DNA from: an uncultured Treponema sp.
GTDB taxonomy: Bacteria; Spirochaetota; Spirochaetia; Treponematales; Treponemataceae
Reading direction: 5' to 3'
Assembly: GCA_947178095.1 (NCBI GenBank)
Contig: CAMWWZ010000015.1
Coordinates: 1-36,822 of the forward strand
Length of the DNA: 36,822 nucleotides
Part shown: one piece after another, positions 1 through 7,416 of the stretch
Layout of the letters: each line of letters starts with the position of its first letter
Numbering within the stretch: the stretch's first letter is position 1
Translations under genes and position numbers: made by a program
The notes under the pieces: model-generated
Told to the model about the DNA's origin: nothing
What the model saw: the letters and a program-made list of their open reading frames with translations, nothing else
Database searches by the model: none

Positions 1-97
1 ACCGCCCAATCCCCGATTTCTGCGTGTCTCGGGGGCTCGGCTATTTTTATAATAAAACAATTTATGAAGTTGCAAAATTTGCGATAGAAGTTTGCGT

Positions 98-129
98 TTT
101 ATCGCAAATTTTGCATCACTTGCGATAAA
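98..129. terminator. Inverted pair of the TTGCGATAA word, likely trxA terminator
   Basis: TTTATCGCAA (98-107) and TTGCGATAAA (120-129) form a perfect 10-bp stem with a 12-base loop immediately after the trxA stop codon. On the minus strand it could act as a transcription terminator, although the T-run after the stem is weak. The arms are two copies of the 9-bp word that recurs through this window. Bases 1-97 hold no gene; CCCCGA (11-16) and TCGGGG (29-34) could make a small further hairpin. Confidence 0.5.
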
Positions 130-441
130 TTAAATTTTCGAATCAATGAATTTCTTAAAATTTTCTTCCGGCACAAAGCCAACTTGATTTGCGATAACTT
201 CGCCTTTTTTGAAAATCGCGACAAACGGAATGCTCACGACTCCAAACTGCTGGGCGAGCGCGGGATTTTCGTCAACGTCCACATTGTAGAACGAAACGCG
301 CCCCGCATATTCATCGGAAAGTTTTTCCATAATCGGAGCAAGCATTTGACACGGGCCGCACCAAGTCGCGGAAAAATCCACTATCGCAACTTCGTCATTT
401 TTGGTTTGCGCGAATTCGCTTTGATTGATTTTTTTTACCAT
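130..441 (-). CDS. trxA: Thioredoxin
   Basis: A 103-residue classical thioredoxin, the small cytoplasmic dithiol carrier that reduces protein disulfides. The active site WCGPC lies at residues 27-31 (Cys28 and Cys31) and the conserved cis-proline is in the SIP motif (Pro72). The reading frame extends ten codons further upstream, but the ATG at 441 is chosen because a strong AGGAGG ribosome-binding site lies just before it. It sits 41 bases downstream of the thioredoxin reductase gene on the same strand, so the two form a reductase-thioredoxin operon. The function is secure; which substrates it serves cannot be read from the sequence. Confidence 0.96.
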   Translation of the reverse strand: MVKKINQSEFAQTKNDEVAIVDFSATWCGPCQMLAPIMEKLSDEYAGRVSFYNVDVDENPALAQQFGVVSIPFVAIFKKGEVIANQVGFVPEENFKKFIDSKI

Positions 442-482
442 AATTTCCTCCTGATGATTTTGGCATTTCAATTTTCCAAAAT

Positions 483-1349
483 CTATTCATTGCCTGCAAG
501 ATAATCCACGGCGGAAAGGGCGGCAACATTTCCCTCTCCAGCGGATTTGATATATTGATACGGCTTACCTGTCGCATCGCCGCATGCAAAGCAACCTGAA
601 ATATTCGTGCGCATCGCGCGATCCACTTTTATGTGCGCACCATCCATCGCAAGACCAGGAACAAGCGTGCCTGCGGAAATATTTTCGCGCAAAATGAAAA
701 CCCCATCGACATCATAAGAATTTTTTTCCGTAATAATTTTTGAAACTTTCATTCCGCCTTCGATTTTTTTGGGAATTTCCCGAATGATTTCAATATTTGG
801 AAATTTCGATTTGTCCAATTCGCAATTTTTATAAATTGGAAAGTAAATCATTTTATCGCAAATTCCCGCAAGGTAAATCGCTTCGTTTTCTTCCGACTGC
901 GAATATGAAACGACGGCGATATTTTTTCCTTTGTAAAAATTTCCATCGCAAGTCGCGCAATAACTTACGCCGCGTCCCAAAAATTCTGTCTCGCCATCAA
1001 GAGGCGTTTGCACGATCACTCCAGTCGCAAGGATTACAGATTTTGCTTCGTATTTTTGCGCCGCGCCTTGCAGCGAAAAATATTTTCCCATCGCATAAAT
1101 CGCTTTTATTCTTTCTTCGGTGATTTCAATTTTCATATCCGAAAGATGCGCCAAAAATTTTTTGCGGAGCGTTTCGCCGGAAACGTCTGGCAAACCCAAA
1201 TAATTTTTTATCTCTTGCGCGGCATTTATTTTTCTGCTGAGATTTTTTTCGCCAAAAAGCAAAATGTTTTTTCCACGCAATTTCAAAGTGAGCGTGGCAC
1301 TCAAGCCAGCAGGCCCAGTTCCGATTATCGCAACATCAAATTGTTCCAT
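483..1349 (-). CDS. trxB: Thioredoxin reductase-like flavoprotein lacking the NADPH motif
   Basis: A 288-residue FAD-dependent disulfide reductase. The N-terminal FAD motif reads GTGPAG (residues 10-15), the redox-active pair is CATC (Cys131 and Cys134, matching the CxxC of TrxB) and the C-terminal FAD motif is FACGDATG. The second Rossmann fold, expected to start with GGGDSA followed by an HRR-type NADPH-phosphate motif, instead reads VVSYSQSEENEA (about residues 146-157), without the glycine-rich loop. The start at 1349 is preferred over 1361 because a GGAG ribosome-binding site precedes it. It lies upstream of trxA. It may take electrons from ferredoxin, as the clostridial ferredoxin-dependent flavin thioredoxin reductases do, or from an unknown donor. 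The family is certain; the electron donor is inferred. Confidence 0.9.
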   Translation of the reverse strand: MEQFDVAIIGTGPAGLSATLTLKLRGKNILLFGEKNLSRKINAAQEIKNYLGLPDVSGETLRKKFLAHLSDMKIEITEERIKAIYAMGKYFSLQGAAQKYEAKSVILATGVIVQTPLDGETEFLGRGVSYCATCDGNFYKGKNIAVVSYSQSEENEAIYLAGICDKMIYFPIYKNCELDKSKFPNIEIIREIPKKIEGGMKVSKIITEKNSYDVDGVFILRENISAGTLVPGLAMDGAHIKVDRAMRTNISGCFACGDATGKPYQYIKSAGEGNVAALSAVDYLAGNE

Positions 1350-1430
1350 AAAAATCTCCATATTTTTTCAGCAATGAAAATTCAAGTCGTACAAAATTAA
1401 ATTGAATCCTGTCTAACTCAATCTATTTTA

Positions 1431-1459
1431 AATTTAAAAAATTCATTTGCAAAAGTCAA
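1431..1459 (-). promoter_or_regulatory. Candidate sigma70 promoter for trxB-trxA
   Basis: On the minus strand, TTGACT (1459-1454) and TAAATT (1436-1431) are separated by 17 bases, about 80 bases upstream of the trxB start. The -10 box is a weak match and the region is very AT-rich. Confidence 0.4.
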
Positions 1460-1515
1460 ATTAAAATTTTGGCAATTAATATTGCGCAGCAAAAAAATTT
1501 TTGTTAGAATAAATT

Positions 1516-2283
1516 ATGCAAAATTACGCGCAATGGCTTTCCGCGAAAATCGAAGAAATCCAAAAAGAAATTTTTCGCACAGGAAAAAAATCTTCGCTTC
1601 TTTTGCATGCGTGTTGTGCGCCGTGCTCTTCATACGTTCTCGAATATTTGCACCGATTTTTTGAAATCACGATTTTCTATTATAATCCCAACATTCATCC
1701 GCAAACTGAATTCGCGCGGAGGTTGAACGAGCTGAAAAATTTTTTACCAAAATTTTCTGCAGACGCGGACGGCGAAAATTTTAATTTGGTGGAAACCGAA
1801 TATTTTCCAAAAGAATTTTTCGATGCCGTGCAAGCTGAACGCGACAATTTGCAAACCGAGCGCGAACGCGGCGAACGTTGTTTTCGCTGCTACAAATTGC
1901 GGATGGAACGCGCGTTCGATTTTGCGCAAAAAAACAAATTCGATTTTTTCACGACAACGCTTTCGATAAGCCCGCACAAAGACGCGCAAAAAATAAATGA
2001 GATTGGCGCAGAACTCGAAAAAAATAATTTGGAAAAAATCGCGCAAAGCAAAACACGGGCAGAAAATTTTTCGGAAAATGAAAACGAAAATTTTCGCGAA
2101 AAAAATTCTTCATCATTTAAAATCGATTTTAAAAATGTCGCCGCAAATTTTCATACAAAATATTTGTACGCGGATTTTAAAAAGCAAAACGGTTTCAAGC
2201 GCAGTTTGGAACTTTCAAAAAAATACGGATTGTACCGCCAAGATTATTGCGGCTGTATTTACTCAAAAGAAAATTTGCGCTAA
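1516..2283 (+). CDS. queH: Epoxyqueuosine reductase QueH
   Basis: A 255-residue QueH (formerly DUF208) protein, which performs the last step of queuosine synthesis in tRNA, reducing epoxyqueuosine to queuosine without cobalamin. All signatures are visible: HACCAPCS (Cys33, Cys34, Cys37), the YYNPNI stretch, CFRCY (Cys122, Cys125), the TTTLSISPHKD segment, and the C-terminal YCGC (Cys245, Cys247), the cysteines expected to bind the iron-sulfur cluster and neighbouring metal. Residues about 175-210 form an Asn/Glu/Ser-rich insert. No strong ribosome-binding site precedes the ATG. argA follows after 9 bases, so the two are probably co-transcribed although functionally unrelated. Confidence 0.95.
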   Translation: MQNYAQWLSAKIEEIQKEIFRTGKKSSLLLHACCAPCSSYVLEYLHRFFEITIFYYNPNIHPQTEFARRLNELKNFLPKFSADADGENFNLVETEYFPKEFFDAVQAERDNLQTERERGERCFRCYKLRMERAFDFAQKNKFDFFTTTLSISPHKDAQKINEIGAELEKNNLEKIAQSKTRAENFSENENENFREKNSSSFKIDFKNVAANFHTKYLYADFKKQNGFKRSLELSKKYGLYRQDYCGCIYSKENLR

Positions 2284-2292
2284 AATAAAATC

Positions 2293-3630
2293 ATGCGGGA
2301 AATCACTGAAAAGGCGAATCAAATTCGCGATGTCATAAATTACATCAAAGTTTTCAAAAACGCGCTTGCCGTAATTCACATCGACGACGAAATTATAAGC
2401 TCGCCGCTTTTGCCAAGCCACATTCACGACATCAGTCTGATTCACGAAGCGGGAATAAAAGTAATCATCGTGCCCGGCGCGCGCGGCCAAATCAACAACG
2501 CGCTCGAAGAACAAAAAATTTCGTGGCAAATCAAAAACGGCTTTCGCGTAACAAACGAGCGCGCGATGCCCGCGATAAAAAATGCGGCGTTTGACGTTGC
2601 CAACAATATTATGAACATTCTCGCCGGCGAGCATCTTACGGCGGTGATTGGAAATTGGGTAAAGGCGCGCGGAAAAGGAATCATCGACGGAACGGATTTT
2701 GGCAGCGCGGGCGAAATCGACAAAATCAAAATCGACGCAATCAAGCAAACTTTGGAAAATGGTTTCGTTCCGATTTTTCCTTGCATCGGCTGGAACGATT
2801 TAGGAAAGCCATACAACATTTCTTCGACGGAACTCGCGGCGCAAATTGCGATTCATCTCAAAGCCGAAAAACTTTTTTTCATTTTTCCTGACGCGCAAAT
2901 TTCAAGAAAAGAATTTTCTTTGCCGAATGAAATCGCTTTGTCGCAAGAAGGAAATGTTCCTGCGATGAACGTGGAAATTTTATCGAAAATTCTGAAATTG
3001 AATTCGGATTTAAATTCCGAAAAAATTCCGCGCAAAGAAAAATTGCTGGCAATTTTCAAGCTTGCGAAAAACGCCTGCGAAAATGACGTTTCGCGAATTC
3101 ACATTTTAGACGGAAACTCCGAAGGAATTTTGCCATGCGAAATTTTTTCCGCAATCGGAAGCGGCACGATGATTTTCAATAACGGCTACGGCGATTTGCG
3201 CCCGATGCGCGACGACGATATTCCGTCCGTGCTTTCGCTGATGAGTCCGTTCGTAAAAAGCGGAATTCTTTTGCCGCGAAATTTTCAAGAACTAAAATCT
3301 CAATTATACAATTATATTGTATACAATGTAGATGGCGGAATCCACGCATGCGCCGCGCTCAAAAAATATGACGGTGACCAAATGGAAATTTATTCCGTCG
3401 CGGTGGACGAAGCATACGGCAATATTGGCGTGGGTCCGAAAATGATAAATTTTTTGCTGGAAAAAGCAAAATCCTGCGGCGCAAAATCCGTGTTCATTTT
3501 GACGACGCAGACTGCGGATTGGTTTGAAAAATTGGGATTTGTCGCCGATGAAATTGATTCGATTCCGCAAGGAAGAAAAAAGATTTGGTCGGAAAAGCGC
3601 GGCTCGAAAGTTTTCAGGATTTTGTTTTGA
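2293..3630 (+). CDS. argA: N-acetylglutamate synthase (amino-acid kinase-like plus GNAT domains)
   Basis: A 445-residue protein with the classical ArgA architecture: an amino-acid kinase-like domain (about residues 20-285, with VIIVPGARGQIN near the start and an ISSTELAAQIA segment) followed by a GNAT acetyltransferase domain (about residues 300-440, with the acetyl-CoA loop region around AVDEAYGNIGVGPKMI). It transfers an acetyl group from acetyl-CoA to glutamate, the first step of arginine synthesis. The kinase-like domain in this family is regulatory and typically binds arginine. No other arg gene is in the window. It follows queH with a 9-base gap. It then faces the NifX-like gene tail to tail with no obvious strong terminator in the short spacer. 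Confidence 0.9.
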   Translation: MREITEKANQIRDVINYIKVFKNALAVIHIDDEIISSPLLPSHIHDISLIHEAGIKVIIVPGARGQINNALEEQKISWQIKNGFRVTNERAMPAIKNAAFDVANNIMNILAGEHLTAVIGNWVKARGKGIIDGTDFGSAGEIDKIKIDAIKQTLENGFVPIFPCIGWNDLGKPYNISSTELAAQIAIHLKAEKLFFIFPDAQISRKEFSLPNEIALSQEGNVPAMNVEILSKILKLNSDLNSEKIPRKEKLLAIFKLAKNACENDVSRIHILDGNSEGILPCEIFSAIGSGTMIFNNGYGDLRPMRDDDIPSVLSLMSPFVKSGILLPRNFQELKSQLYNYIVYNVDGGIHACAALKKYDGDQMEIYSVAVDEAYGNIGVGPKMINFLLEKAKSCGAKSVFILTTQTADWFEKLGFVADEIDSIPQGRKKIWSEKRGSKVFRILF

Positions 3631-3682
3631 TCATGGGAATGAAAAAATTCGGCACGAATCAGCAAATCACTTTTTCGAATTT

Positions 3683-4090
3683 CTAAAAAAGTTTCAAATT
3701 CAATTTTGGAACTTCGCCGCATTGTCCGCCATGATTTTGTTCATTATGTAAGTGATGATTGCAATTCGCGCTGGAATTTTTTTGCAATTTTCCTTCCGCC
3801 AAAAGACGAGCCGCTTCGTCTGCCGCGCCAGAATTTCCGGCATAAATTTCGATTTCCGCAGAATTCAGCGCGGACACTGCGCCGCCACCGATTCCTCCGC
3901 AAACGAGCGCGCTCACTTCGTGCGCCTTCAAAAAATCCGCGAGTGCTTCGTGTCCCGCGCCGCCAACGTCAACGATTTCCAAAGCGGAAATTTTTCCGCC
4001 CGCGATTTCATAAAATTTAAAAAATTTCGTGTGTCCAAAATGCTGAAAAATTTTCTCGTCTTCTTTTGAAAAACAAACCGCAATTTTCAT
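3683..4090 (-). CDS. NifX/NifB-tail-type iron-molybdenum cofactor-binding domain protein
   Basis: A 135-residue protein of the dinitrogenase FeMo-cofactor-binding superfamily. It opens with MKIAVCFS, contains the FQHFGHTKFFKFYE segment typical of the fold, and a glycine-rich VCGGIGGGAVSAL stretch. The C-terminal tail holds CNHHLHNEQNHGGQC, rich in Cys and His and probably metal-binding. The start at 4090 is chosen because AGAGGA lies just upstream. No nitrogenase or other nif gene is present, so this belongs to the group of stand-alone proteins of this fold common in anaerobes, whose role is uncertain (iron-sulfur or metal handling is a fair guess). Confidence 0.82.
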   Translation of the reverse strand: MKIAVCFSKEDEKIFQHFGHTKFFKFYEIAGGKISALEIVDVGGAGHEALADFLKAHEVSALVCGGIGGGAVSALNSAEIEIYAGNSGAADEAARLLAEGKLQKNSSANCNHHLHNEQNHGGQCGEVPKLNLKLF

Positions 4091-4267
4091 TTCATTTTCC
4101 TCTAAAGCGTTCGCCAAAATTTTCGCGACATTTCCGCCGCCTTCATTTTTATTTTCATTATAACAAATTTTCCGCAAAAAAATTATCGCAATTTGTGTTT
4201 TTTCATTTCGGCGATAAGCGCGAGGACGGATTTTTTGTCGGATTCGCAAAGCTTTTGATTAATTTTC

Positions 4268-4296
4268 TTGACTTTTATCTTTTACAATTATATACT
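4268..4296 (+). promoter_or_regulatory. Sigma70-type promoter for the small lipoprotein gene
   Basis: TTGACT (4268-4273), a 17-base spacer and TATACT (4291-4296), 45 bases before the ATG at 4342. The odd palindrome ACTTTTCAAAAGT (4294-4306) overlaps the -10 box and start site and could be an operator. The rest of the 4091-4341 spacer holds no gene. Confidence 0.7.
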
Positions 4297-4341
4297 TTTC
4301 AAAAGTGATTATATTTAATCATCTTGCTTCGGAGGAAACAA

Positions 4342-4728
4342 ATGAAAAAATTATTTTTTATTGAAATTTTTCTCGTGGCAATGTTTTTGCTCGGATGTCA
4401 AAGTGGCTCGGAAGAAGAAACGTACACTGTTTGGGCGTACATTACAACAGCGGACGATTTTCAACAAACTTTTGGAATAACGTTATACGACGGAAAATAC
4501 ATCCCTGTAGAATTTTCAAATGCACAATTTTCACAAATGGCGCAAACTTTAAAAAACGAAGGCGCAGAATTCAAACACAATTGGACAGAAGAAGAATTGA
4601 AAAAATATTTTATTGGAAGAGGCTTCGATTCTGGAACCGCAAGCAAAACCGTGGCGTGGCTTGTAACTGTGAATCACGGATTAGTAGTTTCGAGAAGCGG
4701 AAACATTGTCTATTACATTTTGAAATAA
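4342..4728 (+). CDS. Small predicted lipoprotein of unknown function
   Basis: A 128-residue protein starting with a short basic segment, a hydrophobic core and the lipobox LLGC (Cys near residue 20), so it should be lipid-anchored after signal peptidase II cleavage. The start at 4342 is fixed by GGAGG (4331-4335) upstream; an in-frame codon further upstream has no such site. The mature part begins with acidic residues and contains a Trp/Tyr-rich beta-type region and a segment FIGRGFDSGTASKTVAWL. I do not recognise the family. It has its own promoter and is followed by the transglutaminase-like gene after about 90 bases. Confidence 0.8.
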   Translation: MKKLFFIEIFLVAMFLLGCQSGSEEETYTVWAYITTADDFQQTFGITLYDGKYIPVEFSNAQFSQMAQTLKNEGAEFKHNWTEEELKKYFIGRGFDSGTASKTVAWLVTVNHGLVVSRSGNIVYYILK

Positions 4729-4821
4729 ATTGTAATCTTCGGAATACAAAATTTTCCTCGAAATTTTTTTATTTTCGAAATTTTGCTTGACATTAAAAAT
4801 TTTTTCCGCGAGAATTGCTTT

Positions 4822-5694
4822 ATGAATGAAATTGAATTTTACAAAAAAACCAGTTGTTTCACTGAACTTGGGCTTTACAAAAATTTTGCGCAAGCCTTGC
4901 CGGACGACATTCGCGAACTTTGCCTTTTGCAGCGTCATCAAATAATTCATCCGGTTGCGATAATGAAATGCGGCGGACAAAAGCAAACTTTTCACGGCGA
5001 CATGACGCAGATTCCGTGCGACAGTTTGCTTTTTGAAAACGAGCGTTTTCCCACGGCATTGAGCATTTTGGCGGAATTGCTTCGCCGAGAAAATGAATAT
5101 TCTTGCCAGCGAAAAATCCAAAACAAAATGCATCTCACTTGCCGCGAGCAGGCGATTCTTCTGACCGCGATTTTAAAGGCGAAAGGAATTCCCGCGCGGG
5201 CACGAAGCGGATTCGCGCCGTATATTTCCAATGACGGCATTTTTCACGACCATTGGATTTGCGAAAGATTTTGCGATAAAGAAAATCGATGGATTTTGAC
5301 CGACGCGGATTGTTGCGTTGAAAATTTGGATTTCGATTTTGCCGACATTCCTTGCGATAAATTTCTTTTTGGCGCGCAATCATATTTGAAAATTCGCAAC
5401 AAAGAAATTTGCGATAACGCTTTGGAATATGCGTCCGTTCCGCCAACGCACGGAATGCGTGCCGCGCTGCAATCGCTTTTTTACGATTTGCATTCGCTGA
5501 TGAACGACGAAATTTTCTTTTGGCATTCTCCGCGATACATCGTCGAAAAGAACTTCGATTTATCGCAAGCAGAATTCGAAGAATTGGATTCTATCGCAAA
5601 TTTGATGCTCGAGCCAAGCAAAAATTTTGAAAAAATTTGCGATATTTGGGAAACCACGCCAAAATTCCGAATCGTTTCCGGCGGATTTAATTAA
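4822..5694 (+). CDS. Transglutaminase-like domain protein
   Basis: A 290-residue protein. The middle carries the transglutaminase-like core: a nucleophile motif around CREQAILLTAILKAKGIPARARSGF, then HDHW giving the His, and W-x-L-T-D-A-D giving the Asp of a Cys-His-Asp triad. These domains act as cysteine peptidases or transferases, and the substrate here is unknown. No signal peptide is visible from the ATG at 4822, so it is probably cytoplasmic. An upstream in-frame ATG (4783) is less likely because it overlaps probable promoter-like sequence. The gene carries four copies of the 9-bp word TTGCGATAA/TTATCGCAA, seen in the protein as CDK, CDN and LSQ tripeptides. Confidence 0.82.
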   Translation: MNEIEFYKKTSCFTELGLYKNFAQALPDDIRELCLLQRHQIIHPVAIMKCGGQKQTFHGDMTQIPCDSLLFENERFPTALSILAELLRRENEYSCQRKIQNKMHLTCREQAILLTAILKAKGIPARARSGFAPYISNDGIFHDHWICERFCDKENRWILTDADCCVENLDFDFADIPCDKFLFGAQSYLKIRNKEICDNALEYASVPPTHGMRAALQSLFYDLHSLMNDEIFFWHSPRYIVEKNFDLSQAEFEELDSIANLMLEPSKNFEKICDIWETTPKFRIVSGGFN

Positions 5695-5713
5695 ATTTGA
5701 ATTTTGCGAAAAC

Positions 5714-5745
5714 TTGCGATAAAATTTTTGATTTTTTATCGCAAA
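5714..5745. repeat. Inverted pair of the 9-bp word
   Basis: TTGCGATAA (5714-5722) and TTATCGCAA (5737-5745) with flanking A/T complementarity form a stem of about 11 bp, 20 bases after the transglutaminase-like stop codon and followed by AT-rich sequence. It may serve as that gene's terminator. Confidence 0.5.
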
Positions 5746-5866
5746 TTGCGATGATTTTTTGCAAATTTTGCAATACTTTTTGATTTTTATCGCAAGCAGT
5801 ACTTTTTCGCGATTGCAATTTATCGCAAATTGCGATATTTTTTATCACAATTTATGATTTTTTGTA

Positions 5867-5905
5867 AAATTTGCGATAAAATCTTTGACTTTTTATCGCA
5901 AATTT
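5867..5905. terminator. Bidirectional terminator-like hairpin
   Basis: AAATTTGCGATAAAA (5867-5881) pairs perfectly over 15 bp with 5891-5905 around a 9-base loop. It lies 10 bases beyond the stop of the yitT-family gene and downstream of the convergent transglutaminase-like gene, the place for a shared terminator. The arms contain two copies of the recurrent 9-bp word. Confidence 0.6.
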
Positions 5906-5915
5906 CGACATTAAT

Positions 5916-6791
5916 TTAATCTTTTGTTTTGGTGAAAAATCTTCCGAAAATTTCTTTTGTATGTAAAACATTTATAAACGCCGCCGGATCAATTTTTTTC
6001 AAAACTTTGCTGAGCTGTCCGATTTCATCGGCGGAAACGACTGTATAGAGCATTGTTTTCATTGAATTTTTATAGCAGCCTGTTCCGGTAAATTTGGTGG
6101 CATCGTGATTTGTCGTTTCTTTTATTGCCTGGTAAACTTCATCGGATTTTTCCGTAATTATGAGCACCGTGACTTTTTGATAATGGCGATAAAGTCGATT
6201 TAAAACTTGCGTGGAACTGAATTGAAAAATAATCGAATAGAGAGCCTTGTCCCAGCCGAACAAAATTCCCGCGACTGCCAAAACGCAAACATTCATACCA
6301 AAAATATAATTCCACATATCGACGCCGCGTTTTTCCGAAAAATAAATTGCGATAAAATCTGTGCCGCCGCTAGTCGCATCCGCTCGCAAGCAAAGAGAAA
6401 CTGCCATTCCGTTTATTATTCCGCCAAAAATCGAACAAAGCAGTGGATCAGCCGTAATCGCAAATTTTGGAAATGCGTCTATAAAAATCGAAGAAAACAC
6501 AATCATCAAAAGCGAAAACAATGTGAATTTTTTTCCGATAAATTTGAAACTTATAAAAACTGGAAAAAAATTCAAAAGCAAATAAAGCGGCGTGTATGGA
6601 ATATTTATGCCGAAAAATTTTTCGCTTGCACGCTGAATCAAAAGTGAAATGCCCGAAAAGCCACCCGGAAAAAGTTCCGCAACATAGACGAAAGAAACCA
6701 TGTTCACAGAAAAAATCACGGCGGCGAGCAAAATAAGTAAAATGCGTTTAAAATCCGAAGGCGTTGGAATTATAGTTGTAATATGTGACAT
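5916..6791 (-). CDS. YitT family membrane protein (DUF161 plus DUF2179)
   Basis: A 291-residue integral membrane protein. About five to six hydrophobic segments fill residues 15-200, with the family hallmark ADATSGGTDFIA in the middle. A soluble C-terminal DUF2179 domain (about residues 205-285) carries the VTVLIITEK and TVVSADEIGQL strands. The family is widespread; its transport or sensing role is not established. It is the third gene of a minus-strand operon, one base after the flavoprotein stop codon with its AGGA ribosome-binding site inside that gene, so translation is likely coupled. Its neighbours suggest a link to redox metabolism, which is inference. Confidence 0.9.
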   Translation of the reverse strand: MSHITTIIPTPSDFKRILLILLAAVIFSVNMVSFVYVAELFPGGFSGISLLIQRASEKFFGINIPYTPLYLLLNFFPVFISFKFIGKKFTLFSLLMIVFSSIFIDAFPKFAITADPLLCSIFGGIINGMAVSLCLRADATSGGTDFIAIYFSEKRGVDMWNYIFGMNVCVLAVAGILFGWDKALYSIIFQFSSTQVLNRLYRHYQKVTVLIITEKSDEVYQAIKETTNHDATKFTGTGCYKNSMKTMLYTVVSADEIGQLSKVLKKIDPAAFINVLHTKEIFGRFFTKTKD

Positions 6792-6792
6792 T

Positions 6793-7416
6793 TTAAATTT
6801 TCCTGCAAAAGTTCGTCGCGATTTTCGGCTCTTGTTCGGGAAGCGAAAATTTTTCTTTTCCCAGCGCGATTGACTTAACGAGAAAAACCAAATTACGCGC
6901 GAGCGTCCGCATCATTTGCAAGCCTTCTTCGTCCTGCTGGCCGAGTTCGGAATCGGGCGAATGAAGTCCGTTCCAATATTGTCCCGAAGCGATTGGCATT
7001 CCGCTGATGGAAAAATATTTGTTGAGTTCGTCGAATGTCGATGTGATTCCGCCGCGCCTTGCCGCCACGACTGCACAACCGACTTTCATCGTTTTCGAAA
7101 AATGCGTGCTGAAAAAAAGTCTGTCGAGCAGCGCAATCAGCGTGGCGTTTGCCGAAGCGTAATAGACGGGACTTGCCACGACGAGCGCGTCAGCTTCTTG
7201 GAATTTCGGCGCGATTTCGTTCACCGCGTCATCGAACACGCAACGCCCGGTTTTTCCGCACGAATAGCACGCGACGCATCCGCGAATGTCTTTCGCACCC
7301 ACGTGAATTATTTCGAATTCCGCGCCGCTTTCGGAAAAGATTTTTTCCATTTCGCGGATTGCGGAATATGTCGTTCCGTTTTTGTGCGGACTTCCGTTTA
7401 AAATCAAGATTTTCAT
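6793..7416 (-). CDS. NADPH-dependent FMN reductase-like / iron-sulfur flavoprotein
   Basis: A 207-residue flavodoxin-fold protein. It starts with MKILILNGSPHKNGTT, the FMN phosphate-binding loop, has CVACYSCGKTGRC (a Cys cluster at about residues 47-59 similar to archaeal-type iron-sulfur flavoproteins), and the conserved ADALVVASPVYYASANA strand-loop. It probably binds FMN and possibly a 4Fe-4S cluster and transfers electrons in the cytoplasm. A GGAGG site precedes the ATG, which overlaps the hydrogenase stop codon by four bases (ATGA). The coupling suggests it is an electron partner of the hydrogenase-like protein, which is inference. Confidence 0.9.
   Translation of the reverse strand: MKILILNGSPHKNGTTYSAIREMEKIFSESGAEFEIIHVGAKDIRGCVACYSCGKTGRCVFDDAVNEIAPKFQEADALVVASPVYYASANATLIALLDRLFFSTHFSKTMKVGCAVVAARRGGITSTFDELNKYFSISGMPIASGQYWNGLHSPDSELGQQDEEGLQMMRTLARNLVFLVKSIALGKEKFSLPEQEPKIATNFCRKI

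Larger units (their letters stand above)
5695..5915. repeat. Intergenic cluster of the TTGCGATAA word
   Basis: This 221-base spacer between two convergent genes holds six exact copies of TTGCGATAA or its complement (5714, 5737, 5787, 5820, 5871, 5893) plus near copies such as 5829-5837. Two sets are arranged as inverted pairs. No coding region is apparent. Confidence 0.85.

Noticed and set aside
2263..2748. Long minus-strand frame opposite argA
   Set aside because: It lies opposite strong coding sequence and has no family pattern; it is a codon-bias shadow. The same holds for long antisense frames opposite yidC, recF and dnaN.
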